Below, one piece after another: positions 1 through 6,724 of a stretch of 12,616 bases of DNA. A program made the position numbers and the translations under genes. Location: positions 1-12,616 of the forward strand of contig CALJNJ010000136.1 in the NCBI GenBank assembly GCA_937981945.1, written 5' to 3'. Origin of the DNA: an uncultured Caulobacterales bacterium. GTDB taxonomy: Bacteria; Pseudomonadota; Alphaproteobacteria; Caulobacterales; Maricaulaceae. The notes under the pieces were generated by a model. It had not been told where the DNA came from and did no database searches. It worked only from the letters and a program-made list of their open reading frames with translations. Every line of letters starts with the position of its first letter. The stretch's first letter is position 1.

Positions 1-463
1 CTCGATATTCTTCCTGAAGGTATTCGTTTAAAAAGCTATCCGCCCGATCCAAAGTATCGCGGACATTTTCACCGAACAAATCATTGAAATTTTTTGAAAT
101 CAGGGACGTGGAAAATCCGCCAACCAAAATAGCAGGCGTCAAAGCGGCAAGGCTGAAAATCAGAACAAATCGTCTGTGAAGCAATGGCGCGGCGCGCCTG
201 AATTTCTTGGCGAAAAGGAGCTTCCAGATCCGATATCCCAGATAAACACCGAGCAAAATCACAATGGCCAAATTGGACAGCAAAAGTGAATAAGCTTGCT
301 CTGATCTCTCCGGATTAGCCGAAAGCGCGTAAAGCGTTCCGAGTACGGTCAGAAAAATAGCTGCAAAGAAGAAAACGCCGATAATGGCAGACTGAATCAC
401 TTCCGGACGGGATCGCCGGTCAGCCCCCTTTAAACGCACAGATGATTTAGTTTTTGGGACCAT
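1..463 (-). CDS. ntrY: NtrY nitrogen-regulation sensor kinase, N-terminal part (truncated by window edge)
   Basis: The minus-strand reading frame opens with ATG at 463-461 and runs off the window at base 1, giving 154 residues with no stop. Three hydrophobic segments are visible at about residues 22-47, 58-80 and 98-117. The third sits in RRFVLIFSLAALTPAILVGG, a pattern characteristic of the NtrY membrane region. The part seen is the membrane module and the start of the periplasmic or linker region; HAMP, PAS, HisKA and ATPase domains would lie beyond the window. NtrY is the inner-membrane histidine kinase partner of NtrX and takes part in nitrogen and redox/envelope responses in Alphaproteobacteria. 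The gene follows ntrC in the same direction with an 87-bp gap, which is the usual alphaproteobacterial order ntrB-ntrC-ntrY-ntrX. The assignment rests on the membrane segment plus context, since the catalytic domains are not seen. Confidence 0.88.
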   Translation of the reverse strand, partial: MVPKTKSSVRLKGADRRSRPEVIQSAIIGVFFFAAIFLTVLGTLYALSANPERSEQAYSLLLSNLAIVILLGVYLGYRIWKLLFAKKFRRAAPLLHRRFVLIFSLAALTPAILVGGFSTSLISKNFNDLFGENVRDTLDRADSFLNEYLQEEYR

Positions 464-550
464 TTAAGCCCGTGTTGTTGCATTTATATCACTTTGTTAC
501 GTGATTGTTGCAAAAAATCAACTGTTCCTTTCGTTACATTCCCTCAACCC
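464..550 (-). promoter_or_regulatory. ntrC–ntrY intergenic leader with direct repeats and a weak dyad
   Basis: This gap contains two copies of TTGTTGCA at 475-482 and 505-512, starting exactly 30 bp apart. Between them is a dyad ATCAC-N8-GTGAT (488-505). On the minus strand, TATAAA (488-483) could serve as a -10 box with TTGCAA (513-508) as a -35 box, but the 19-bp spacer is long. No hairpin terminator for ntrC is visible. The layout fits a regulated internal promoter for ntrYX, but readthrough from ntrC is equally possible. Confidence 0.3.
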
Positions 551-1864
551 CTAGGTAATATTGAGTGCGCGAATTTTGGTCCGAAGCGTGTTGCGATGAA
601 TACCCAATATCTCAGACGCCTTGGCTTTGTTGCCGCCGGTCAAACGCAGCGCCTCTTCGATCAAGGGCTTTTCCACCCAGCTCAGCGCTATTTGATGCGG
701 AACATCAGACTGCTCATCGGCGTCAATTGCCAATAGGCGTCGGCACTCATCAGCTAACATGGTCTCCAATTGCACGGCCTCTTCGGCCCGCCTTTCTTTG
801 GGAATGTCTTTCGACAGCTCATCGGCGACCATGTCATAAGTGATGACATCATCAGAGTATAACAGAGCCAATCGCCTGACCAGGTTTTCAAGCTCGCGAA
901 CATTACCGGCCCATTTATGCCGCTTAAACATATCCAGCGCTTCGGATTGAAACCTTCGCGTGGCGCCGCCTGTTTCCTGAGACAGAAAATATTCTGCCAA
1001 TTCGAAAATATCGTCATCTCTTTCACTAAGTTCGGGAAGACGGATCTCGGCCACATTGATTCTGAAAAGCAAATCATCACGGAACAGCCCGTCTTTGGCG
1101 AGCTGCCGCAAGTCCTTCCGGGTTGCAGATATAATCCGGGGCCTGCGGTCGGGCGCGATATGTTCGCTCTCTGTCATCAGGGCGAGCAGCGCATCTTGTT
1201 GATGAGATGAAAGCTCCGCAATTTCGTCAATATAAATATCGCCGCCATTGACCTTTTGAAGGGTCAAAGAAAGATTGGAAAAATCCGCCAGTCTCAAAAA
1301 CGGACGATCCCGCCGGGGTCCGCCGTCATGGAGCAGTTTTGCGACCACATCTTTTCCGGTGCCGACAGCCCCCCAAATTAGGACCGGCAGATTGCCGGAG
1401 GCAAACCGGGAAATGGCCCGGTAGATCGGCTGCATGGCTGTGCTCCTGCCAATCATCGGCAGTTTCCCCAATTCAGCACTTAATCTATTGCGTCTGGGAT
1501 TGACGCTTTGACCGGCGCGCGAGACCGCTTGGACCACATCCGACAAATCAAAAGGCTTGGGGATATATTCAAACACTTGGTGCTGGCCTGATTTAATGGC
1601 TGTATTTACCGTATTATTGGCGCTGATAATAATAACCGGAATTTCGGGCCTTGCTTCCATGACTTCCGGGAGCGTTGCAAATACTTCATGTCCGCCCATC
1701 ATGACGTCCGTTAAAATAATGTCGCCGGTTCCTGCGAGCGCCCATTTTCGCAGAGTTTCAGGATTGTCGGTTGCTTTCACCGTGTGACCCGCGCGGCTCA
1801 GCGCCTTGCTCAATACCAAGCGGATCGAGTCGTCATCTTCTGCCAATAATACTTCATACTTCAT
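551..1864 (-). CDS. ntrC: NtrC nitrogen response regulator lacking the GAFTGA loop
   Basis: A 437-residue response regulator. The receiver domain (about 1-120) has the acidic pocket E9-D12, phospho-acceptor D53, switch S81 and K103 in PKPF. The AAA+ domain has Walker A GAVGTGKD (165-172), Walker B GGDIYIDE (207-214) and an arginine-finger region, FRDDLLFRINV. The C-terminal Fis-type helix-turn-helix, about 400-437, includes GGNKAKASEILGIHRNTLR. Between Walker A and B, only about 18 residues separate PF (188-189) from GG (207-208), where enteric NtrC has over 40. The missing stretch holds the GAFTGA sigma-54 contact loop. NtrC is phosphorylated by NtrB and activates nitrogen-assimilation genes. 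Rhodobacter capsulatus NtrC also lacks GAFTGA and works with the housekeeping sigma factor, so the same mechanism is inferred here. The start overlaps the ntrB stop (ATGA), implying translational coupling. Total length is shorter than the usual ~470-480, partly because of this deletion. Confidence 0.95.
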   Translation of the reverse strand: MKYEVLLAEDDDSIRLVLSKALSRAGHTVKATDNPETLRKWALAGTGDIILTDVMMGGHEVFATLPEVMEARPEIPVIIISANNTVNTAIKSGQHQVFEYIPKPFDLSDVVQAVSRAGQSVNPRRNRLSAELGKLPMIGRSTAMQPIYRAISRFASGNLPVLIWGAVGTGKDVVAKLLHDGGPRRDRPFLRLADFSNLSLTLQKVNGGDIYIDEIAELSSHQQDALLALMTESEHIAPDRRPRIISATRKDLRQLAKDGLFRDDLLFRINVAEIRLPELSERDDDIFELAEYFLSQETGGATRRFQSEALDMFKRHKWAGNVRELENLVRRLALLYSDDVITYDMVADELSKDIPKERRAEEAVQLETMLADECRRLLAIDADEQSDVPHQIALSWVEKPLIEEALRLTGGNKAKASEILGIHRNTLRTKIRALNIT

Positions 1865-2883
1865 GATTTAAGGCCTTCCGTGATTGGCAGGAGTATTGAA
1901 AAAATTGTTTCACCGGGACGGGACCTGACTTCGATCAAGCCGTCATGGGCAGCGATAACTTTGGAAACCAAAGCCAGGCCCAAGCCCTGCCCCTTTGGCT
2001 TATCCGTAATAAAGGGATGAAATATTTTGTCTCTGAGATGCTCGGGAATGCCCGCCCCATTGTCGATGATTCGGATTTCAATGGGGAGCGCACCACCTGA
2101 TCGGTAAGATGTTTCGAGCGCAATTTGCTTTAGCCCTTTACCGCCAAGCAAAGCCTCAGACGCATTCTTGATCAAATTCATCAAGGCTTGCGTGAGACTG
2201 TCTTCATGCCCCGTAATCATAGGCAGGGACGGATCGTAATTTTCTTTGAAAACAATGTCGCCCGGCAATCCGGACTGAATGACCTTGCGGGCGTGACGTA
2301 AAACTTCGTGCACATTGACCGTTGTCAGTTCCGACGGGGGCGCATCGCCCAAACGCTCCATACGGTCCGCTAACCGGCTGATCCTGTCGATTTCGGCGGC
2401 GATCAAATCCAATAGAGACAAGCCTTCTTCCGTATGGACATCATCGCGCAATAATTGCGCGGCCCCTTGAATGCCGGCCAGCGGGTTTTTGACCTCATGG
2501 GCCAGCAATCGGCCGAGCGCTGATGCACCGGCGTCAAAAACATCTTCCTTTTGGGTCTGCAGTCCCTGCGGCCGAAAACAAATTCCGATAGCGCCCTCGT
2601 GAGCAAAGGCAGAAACATCACATTTCTCCTCGTCCCGGCCACGGGGCCTGACGACCATGTCATGACTGTTGACCGTATTGCCGTAAGAGCGAAACTTCCC
2701 CAGAAGCGCCATGAGAGCGCCGTCATCGGTAAACATGTCGGACAGCGATTTTCCATCCAGGGATTTCCCTGACTTTCCAAGCCAAATTTGGCCGGCATGA
2801 TTGACCCAGCTCAGGATCAAATCATCGGAAAACATCAAGACGGGAAACGGTAAGTCATCTGCGATTTGGACGATTTCAGTCAT
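1861..2883 (-). CDS. ntrB: NtrB (GlnL-type) nitrogen sensor histidine kinase
   Basis: A 340-residue soluble kinase with no membrane segment. A PAS-like N-terminal domain (about 5-105) precedes the dimerisation/H-box [14 protein letters not shown] with phospho-acceptor H129. The ATPase domain shows the N-box [11 protein letters not shown] (234-244), G1 DNGAGIP (274-280), the F-box region around FHPF (288-291) and G2 GQGLGLAL (298-305). NtrB phosphorylates or dephosphorylates NtrC under control of the PII protein. It lies between dusB and ntrC, overlapping each by 4 bp as ATGA, which indicates one translationally coupled operon. All catalytic motifs are intact. The length is slightly short relative to typical NtrB (about 350-390). 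NtrB rather than another PAS kinase is chosen because of the ntrC neighbour and the [11 protein letters not shown]-box. Confidence 0.95.
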   Translation of the reverse strand: MTEIVQIADDLPFPVLMFSDDLILSWVNHAGQIWLGKSGKSLDGKSLSDMFTDDGALMALLGKFRSYGNTVNSHDMVVRPRGRDEEKCDVSAFAHEGAIGICFRPQGLQTQKEDVFDAGASALGRLLAHEVKNPLAGIQGAAQLLRDDVHTEEGLSLLDLIAAEIDRISRLADRMERLGDAPPSELTTVNVHEVLRHARKVIQSGLPGDIVFKENYDPSLPMITGHEDSLTQALMNLIKNASEALLGGKGLKQIALETSYRSGGALPIEIRIIDNGAGIPEHLRDKIFHPFITDKPKGQGLGLALVSKVIAAHDGLIEVRSRPGETIFSILLPITEGLKS

Positions 2884-3875
2884 GCCGCAGCCTCTTCAGA
2901 TTCGGCAAATGTCTCCGCCAGCATTGCGCGGACCTCTTTGACGTCCGTACTGCGGCATATCCGGGATTTCATTTCTGTTTTATCGCCCTGATAATCGGAA
3001 TGCTCCACATAGCCTGCCAAGTGTTTACGGGCGACGCGGAGCCCTTTGCCCTCGCCGTAAAATTCCAGCGTGTCGTTATAATGAGAAATGGCGATATCCC
3101 GTTTTTCAGAAACGGAAGGCCCGGTTACGGCGACGCCGTCGATTTGCGCCCTAATCTCAAGTGTACTCCACGGACGACCGACAAGTGAGCGCCCCAACAT
3201 CACACCATCACAGCCGGACGCTTGGAGCGCGGCTTGAGCGTCCTCCCCCGTCACAATATCGCCATTGACAAAAACCGGTATGGCAACCGCCTCCTTTGTC
3301 CGAGCGACGGCCTCCCAATCAGCATCACCTTTGTAAAATTGGCAACGTGTGCGCCCGTGCACCACCAACATTACAATCCCTGCCTCTTCTGCCATTTGCG
3401 CAATGTCGGGTGCGTTGAGCAAATCATCATCCCAGCCCAATCTCATTTTTAACGTCACGGGCTTGGAGGTTGCACCGATGACGGCCCGGACGATACCGGC
3501 GGCGCGATCAGGGTCTTTCATGAGCGCTGAACCGGAAAGACCGGTGGTAACCTTGCGGGCCGGGCAGCCCATATTAATATCAATAATGTCCGCGCCCGCC
3601 GCTTCGGCCATTTCAGCCCCTCGCGCCATCCATTCAGGCTCACGGCCGACCAATTGAATCACTAAAGGGTCAATATCGCCTTTGCCGGCCGCGCGCGCTT
3701 CCGTGTCTTTATCGCCCTTGAGCAAAGTCTCACTGGCGACCATTTCAGACACAATCAGCCCGGGGCCGAAGGCTTGCAGCACACGCCGAAACGGCAGATC
3801 CGTCACACCGGACATGGGCGCGGCCAAAACACGCGAGGTCAGAGCATAATTGCCAATGGAAATACCAATCGTCAT
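2880..3875 (-). CDS. dusB: tRNA-dihydrouridine synthase DusB (NifR3 family)
   Basis: A 331-residue FMN-dependent TIM-barrel enzyme that reduces specific uridines in the tRNA D-loop to dihydrouridine with NADPH. The start [13 protein letters not shown] (19-31) is the FMN-binding beta-1 segment. [11 protein letters not shown] (99-109) carries the catalytic cysteine C104. Later come [30 protein letters not shown] and DGVMLGRS, the phosphate-binding end of the barrel. The C-terminal helical domain follows. This is the gene long known as nifR3 upstream of ntrB-ntrC in Rhodobacter and other Alphaproteobacteria. It is the first gene of the dusB-ntrB-ntrC operon, whose promoter must lie in the 64-bp region divergent from ispDF. 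The chosen ATG (3875-3873) gives the usual family length; no strong Shine-Dalgarno sequence is visible before it. Confidence 0.95.
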   Translation of the reverse strand: MTIGISIGNYALTSRVLAAPMSGVTDLPFRRVLQAFGPGLIVSEMVASETLLKGDKDTEARAAGKGDIDPLVIQLVGREPEWMARGAEMAEAAGADIIDINMGCPARKVTTGLSGSALMKDPDRAAGIVRAVIGATSKPVTLKMRLGWDDDLLNAPDIAQMAEEAGIVMLVVHGRTRCQFYKGDADWEAVARTKEAVAIPVFVNGDIVTGEDAQAALQASGCDGVMLGRSLVGRPWSTLEIRAQIDGVAVTGPSVSEKRDIAISHYNDTLEFYGEGKGLRVARKHLAGYVEHSDYQGDKTEMKSRICRSTDVKEVRAMLAETFAESEEAAA

Positions 3876-3939
3876 AAGCTATATGTTATGGACGCAAACT
3901 TTAGTTTGCACAATATTTCATCACGCAAAATGAGGTCAT
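3876..3939. promoter_or_regulatory. Divergent dusB/ispDF promoter region with a perfect 7-2-7 dyad
   Basis: These 64 bp must hold promoters for both directions. A perfect inverted repeat, GCAAACT-TT-AGTTTGC, occupies 3894-3909. The -10-like stretch CAATAT (3911-3916) on the plus strand, and ATAACA-like sequence on the minus strand near 3884-3890, flank the dyad, so a bound protein could affect both promoters. No -35 box is convincing. GAGGT (3932-3936) is a short Shine-Dalgarno match three bases ahead of the ispDF GTG. The dyad is seen directly; its operator role is inferred. Confidence 0.45.
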
Positions 3940-5100
3940 GTGGCTATTATTGCACAAATATTAGTCGCAGCAGGCTCCGGTGCACGGTTTGAAGGCGATA
4001 TTCCCAAGCAATATGCGGAATTAGGCGGAAAAACCGTCTTGCGCCGAACCCTCGATAATTTGCGCGCAGCCTTACCGGACACGCGCGTCTTCGTCATCGT
4101 CCACGCCGACGGCGATCATCGCCTGGCGGAATCGTTGAACGGGTTTGAGGGAATGACAATTACAGTGCCGGGCGGCGTGACCCGCTGCCAATCCGTTCGA
4201 GCCGGAATGGCCACGTTGGAAGATTTGGAACCTGATTACGTTTTAATCCATGACGCGGCCAGACCTTTCGTGTCGGCTAAGGTTATGGCTGATCTGGTTG
4301 CAATGCTGGAAACCCATTCGGCCGCTGTCCCCGTCCTTCCCGTCGTCGATGCTGTGAAAACGGTTCAAGATGATATTTTAGGGGAGGATGTGCCACGATC
4401 GAGCCTGAGGCGCATGCAAACACCGCAGGGTCTGAGATATAAGGAAGTAAAACCTCTCTACCAATCTTTGACAAAAGACGCAGATTTCGCCGACGATATT
4501 GCCATTGCGCAAAATGCCGGCTTGACCATTGGCATGGTCAAAGGGGATGAAAGAACTTTCAAAATTACATGGCCCGAAGATTTGGAGAAAGCCGCCCGCA
4601 TGCTGAATTCTGAAACATATATGGCAACCGGCAGCGGGTTTGACGTGCACCGCATTGAAAAAGGTGACAGTCTTTGGCTGTGCGGCATTGAAATCGCGGC
4701 CGGATTTTCGCTTCAGGGACACAGCGACGCTGATGTCGGACTGCATGCCTTGGCCGACGCTATTTACGGCGCGCTGGCCGAGGGCGATATCGGGGATCAT
4801 TTTCCGCCCACGGATGATCGGTGGAAAGGCGCAGAAAGCCATGTATTTTTGAGCCACGCCAAAGACAGGGTTCTGTCACGAGGCGGATCCCTGCAGCATG
4901 TAGACATCACGTTGATTTGCGAAAAACCCAAAGTGAAACCCCACCGCGATGCCATGCGGGCCCGCATCGCTGAACTGCTCGGCCTAACCGTGAACAGGGT
5001 CAGCGTCAAAGCAACGACAACCGAAAAGCTCGGCTTCACGGGCCGCGGCGAAGGCATTGCAGCTCAGGCCACAGCAACGATTGAACTGCCGGATGGTTGA
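3940..5100 (+). CDS. ispDF: Bifunctional IspD/IspF enzyme of the MEP isoprenoid pathway
   Basis: A 386-residue fusion of two MEP-pathway enzymes. Residues 1 to about 225 are IspD (2-C-methyl-D-erythritol 4-phosphate cytidylyltransferase): the CTP loop AAGSGARF…PKQY supplies R16 and K23, followed by HDAARPF, DAVK, QTPQG and FADD. From residue 228 (MATGSGFDVHR) the IspF domain (MECDP synthase) begins, with metal ligands D235, H237 and H269, HSDADV at 261-266, and the signature KATTTEKLGFTGRGEGIA. The fusion is common in Alphaproteobacteria and channels two non-consecutive pathway steps. The start is GTG at 3940: the ATG at 3938 is out of frame and hits a stop within eight codons, and the GTG directly yields AIIAQILVAAGSG. 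The gene is divergent from dusB and overlaps cinA by 8 bp, so they are probably co-transcribed. Confidence 0.96.
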   Translation: MAIIAQILVAAGSGARFEGDIPKQYAELGGKTVLRRTLDNLRAALPDTRVFVIVHADGDHRLAESLNGFEGMTITVPGGVTRCQSVRAGMATLEDLEPDYVLIHDAARPFVSAKVMADLVAMLETHSAAVPVLPVVDAVKTVQDDILGEDVPRSSLRRMQTPQGLRYKEVKPLYQSLTKDADFADDIAIAQNAGLTIGMVKGDERTFKITWPEDLEKAARMLNSETYMATGSGFDVHRIEKGDSLWLCGIEIAAGFSLQGHSDADVGLHALADAIYGALAEGDIGDHFPPTDDRWKGAESHVFLSHAKDRVLSRGGSLQHVDITLICEKPKVKPHRDAMRARIAELLGLTVNRVSVKATTTEKLGFTGRGEGIAAQATATIELPDG

Positions 5101-5581
5101 TCAGGAAATTTATAAATTATCTGAACGGGTCATAGAGCTCGCGCGGGAAAAAGGCGTCACCATCGCCACGGCGGAAAGCTGCACCGGCGGCTGGATCGGC
5201 AAAGCCCTGACGGATGTGCCGGGATCATCGAAAGTCCTGAAAGGCGGCGTGGTCGCGTACGGCAATGATATCAAAGAAACAATTTTAGACGTCCCGAAAT
5301 CTATGATGATCGAGCACGGCGCCGTAAGCTCTGAGGTCGCGGTAATCATGGCCAAAAACTGCGCCGCAAAACTACACGCTGATTTAGCAATCTCGGTTAC
5401 CGGCATAGCAGGACCGGGCGGGGGATCACCCGAAAAACCGGTCGGCCTGGTTTTTATAAGCGTCTGTCATCGGGGAAGAACCGAGGCCTTCCGCTTTGAA
5501 TTTGAAGACATGGGTCGCAATAGTGTGCGTGAACAAGTATTAACTACAGCATTGAATTTATTGATAAAATTTTTGCAATAA
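5093..5581 (+). CDS. CinA C-terminal-type nicotinamide-nucleotide amidohydrolase (PncC)
   Basis: About 162 residues, consisting only of the CinA C-terminal (PncC) domain; the N-terminal MoaB-like domain of full CinA is absent. Family hallmarks are TAESCTGGWIGKAL (26-39, with the conserved S29), GGVVAYGNDIK (51-61, Y56 and K61), HGAVSSEVA and TGIAGPGGGSPEKPVG. PncC enzymes deamidate nicotinamide mononucleotide to nicotinate mononucleotide in NAD recycling. I place the start at the ATG at 5093, which overlaps the ispDF stop. An in-frame ATG at 5057 would add 12 residues (MQLRPQQRLNCR) lying wholly inside ispDF and unlike the family N-terminus. The gene is the second of an ispDF-cinA unit, closed by the hairpin at 5587-5604. 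Stand-alone domains of this kind are common in Alphaproteobacteria, so the short length is not a truncation. Confidence 0.93.
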   Translation: MVDQEIYKLSERVIELAREKGVTIATAESCTGGWIGKALTDVPGSSKVLKGGVVAYGNDIKETILDVPKSMMIEHGAVSSEVAVIMAKNCAAKLHADLAISVTGIAGPGGGSPEKPVGLVFISVCHRGRTEAFRFEFEDMGRNSVREQVLTTALNLLIKFLQ

Positions 5582-5604
5582 AAAAAGCCCCGCCAAAGCG
5601 GGGC
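5580..5604 (-). terminator. Intrinsic terminator between convergent cinA and VOC gene
   Basis: A perfect 7-bp GC-rich stem GCCCCGC/GCGGGGC (5587-5593 with 5598-5604) encloses a CAAA tetraloop. Read on the minus strand it is followed by seven T (5586-5580), a textbook Rho-independent terminator for the VOC/cupin transcript. Read on the plus strand it follows cinA by 5 bp, but the downstream tract AAATAATTT is poor, so it is probably weaker in that direction. Confidence 0.88.
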
Positions 5605-5630
5605 AAATAATTTCTCAATTTACCGTCAGC

Positions 5631-5993
5631 TTAGCTGAAGTCGTAGAAACATAATTTGTTTCCGTCGGGGTCTTTAACGTAGCCTCCGTAAAACATATTC
5701 TCTATCCGTTGTCCCGGCTCTCCGTCACAACTTGCTCCGAGCTCTACGGCCTTAGCATACATAGACGCGGCGTTTTCTTTTGAGCCGGCGGCGAAAGCAA
5801 CCATATTGCCGTTACCCGGGCTTGGGGCTTCCTCATTATACGGAACACAAACGGCAATCATTGGTTGCCCCATCCCTTTGCCGATCATGGCCAATCGGCC
5901 AACATCAACCAGAACTTCTGCACCCAAAAGCTCTGTGTAGAACTTCTTTGCGGCGTCCAAATCCGTGACGCCGATTGTTGTATATCCGATCAT
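5631..5993 (-). CDS. VOC-superfamily (glyoxalase-fold) protein, metal ligands apparently missing
   Basis: A 120-residue single-domain protein. It has two beta-alpha-beta-beta-beta halves, starting at IGYTTIGVTDLDAAKKFYTELLGAE and NMVAFAAGSKENAASMYAKAVELGA, and ends in GGYVKDPDGNKLCFYDF, the standard vicinal-oxygen-chelate closing motif. In metal-dependent VOC enzymes, His or Glu appear at the first strand, at the start of the second half (usually H-x-AF) and in the last strand (DPDGN-x-xE). Here these places hold Thr, Asn/Met and Cys/Phe. It is therefore probably not a glyoxalase I. It may bind a small molecule or use other chemistry, and the substrate is unknown. AAGGAAA (6004-5998) gives a good ribosome-binding site four bases before the ATG. 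It lies 32 bp downstream of the bicupin gene on the same strand, so both are likely one transcript. Confidence 0.85.
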   Translation of the reverse strand: MIGYTTIGVTDLDAAKKFYTELLGAEVLVDVGRLAMIGKGMGQPMIAVCVPYNEEAPSPGNGNMVAFAAGSKENAASMYAKAVELGASCDGEPGQRIENMFYGGYVKDPDGNKLCFYDFS

Positions 5994-6025
5994 AATGTTT
6001 CCTTTCTGATGATCACTTTAGAATT

Positions 6026-6685
6026 TTATTCAGCGGAAAGGTGTCCGGTCTTAACGTAAATCAGACACCCCTCCTTTGAAAACGGATGATGTTGAGACAT
6101 ATGCGGACTTCTGATCCAGGTCCCCGCCGGATAGTCACCCAGCTCATCTGAAAACACGCCTTCCAACACCAAAATTTCTTCACCGCCAAAATGACGATGA
6201 GGATTAAAAACAGTCCCCGGCTCCCACTTCACCAAAGCACAGGATTCTGTCCCGTAGCTATGGAGCGGCAAAACTGAAAGACCCGGAATTGACCCCGGTG
6301 AAAAGGCTGAGTTTTTTGTATCGACAGAAAACTGTTTTTGATCTGCTTCTTCAAATTGATGGAGCTTCACAAAAATTACGCATCCGTCATCACTGCGGGG
6401 CGTATGAGATGATCCGACCGGATTACGAACATAAGTGCCGGCCGGATAATCTCCGTGCTCATCAGAAAAAATTCCGTCGATGACAAAAAACTCTTCGCCG
6501 CCGCCATGTGTATGCGCGCTGAAATGCGATCCGGCATCATACTTTACCAAAGATGTTGCGCGGGCAACTTCATCACCAATTCGGTCCAGCTTGCGCCGTT
6601 GTACACCTTTCATGGGCGAGTCTTCCCATGGCATGCCGTTGGAGTTAATGACGATACGTTTAGAAAAATCTGCGTTTAAGTGCAT
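6026..6685 (-). CDS. Two-domain cupin protein (ChrR-like cupin family)
   Basis: A 219-residue protein built from two homologous cupin domains. Domain 1 (about 40-107) contains FSAHTHGGGEEFFVIDGIFSDEHG, with likely metal ligands H58, H60, E64 and H94. Domain 2 (about 145-213) contains FNPHRHFGGEEILVLEGVFSDELG, with H163, H165, E169 and H199/H200. Both share DYPAGT-x-x-R and a closing FVK/YVK strand. This pattern resembles the cupin domain of ChrR anti-sigma factors and its stand-alone relatives. No anti-sigma (zinc-binding N-terminal) domain and no sigma-factor gene are present, so an enzyme or small-molecule sensor role is more likely. No signal peptide is seen. It is divergent from the TetR regulator with 39 bp between them, and upstream of the VOC gene in the same direction, so it is probably under TetR control. 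The substrate is not known. Confidence 0.85.
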   Translation of the reverse strand: MHLNADFSKRIVINSNGMPWEDSPMKGVQRRKLDRIGDEVARATSLVKYDAGSHFSAHTHGGGEEFFVIDGIFSDEHGDYPAGTYVRNPVGSSHTPRSDDGCVIFVKLHQFEEADQKQFSVDTKNSAFSPGSIPGLSVLPLHSYGTESCALVKWEPGTVFNPHRHFGGEEILVLEGVFSDELGDYPAGTWIRSPHMSQHHPFSKEGCLIYVKTGHLSAE

Positions 6686-6724
6686 TCCGGGCTCTTGAAT
6701 TAAAAACTATCTAGTGGTAGATAG
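6686..6724. promoter_or_regulatory. TetR operator candidate in the divergent cupin/tetR promoter
   Basis: A perfect inverted repeat CTATCTA-GTGG-TAGATAG spans 6707-6724 and ends one base before the first TetR ATG (6725). On the plus strand TTGAAT (6695-6700) lies 17 bp ahead of TAGATA (6718-6723), a weak sigma-70-like match whose -10 half falls in the right arm. The size and symmetry fit a TetR-family dimer site. Autoregulation and repression of the cupin-VOC transcript are inferred from position. Confidence 0.65.

Noticed and set aside
4378..4857. 159-codon open frame on the minus strand inside ispDF
   Set aside because: It lies opposite the strongly conserved IspD/IspF region and shows no domain or plausible start context.
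5057..5092. Upstream in-frame start for the cinA-like gene
   Set aside because: The extra 12 residues fall entirely within ispDF and do not resemble the CinA C-domain N-terminus; ATG 5093 is better.
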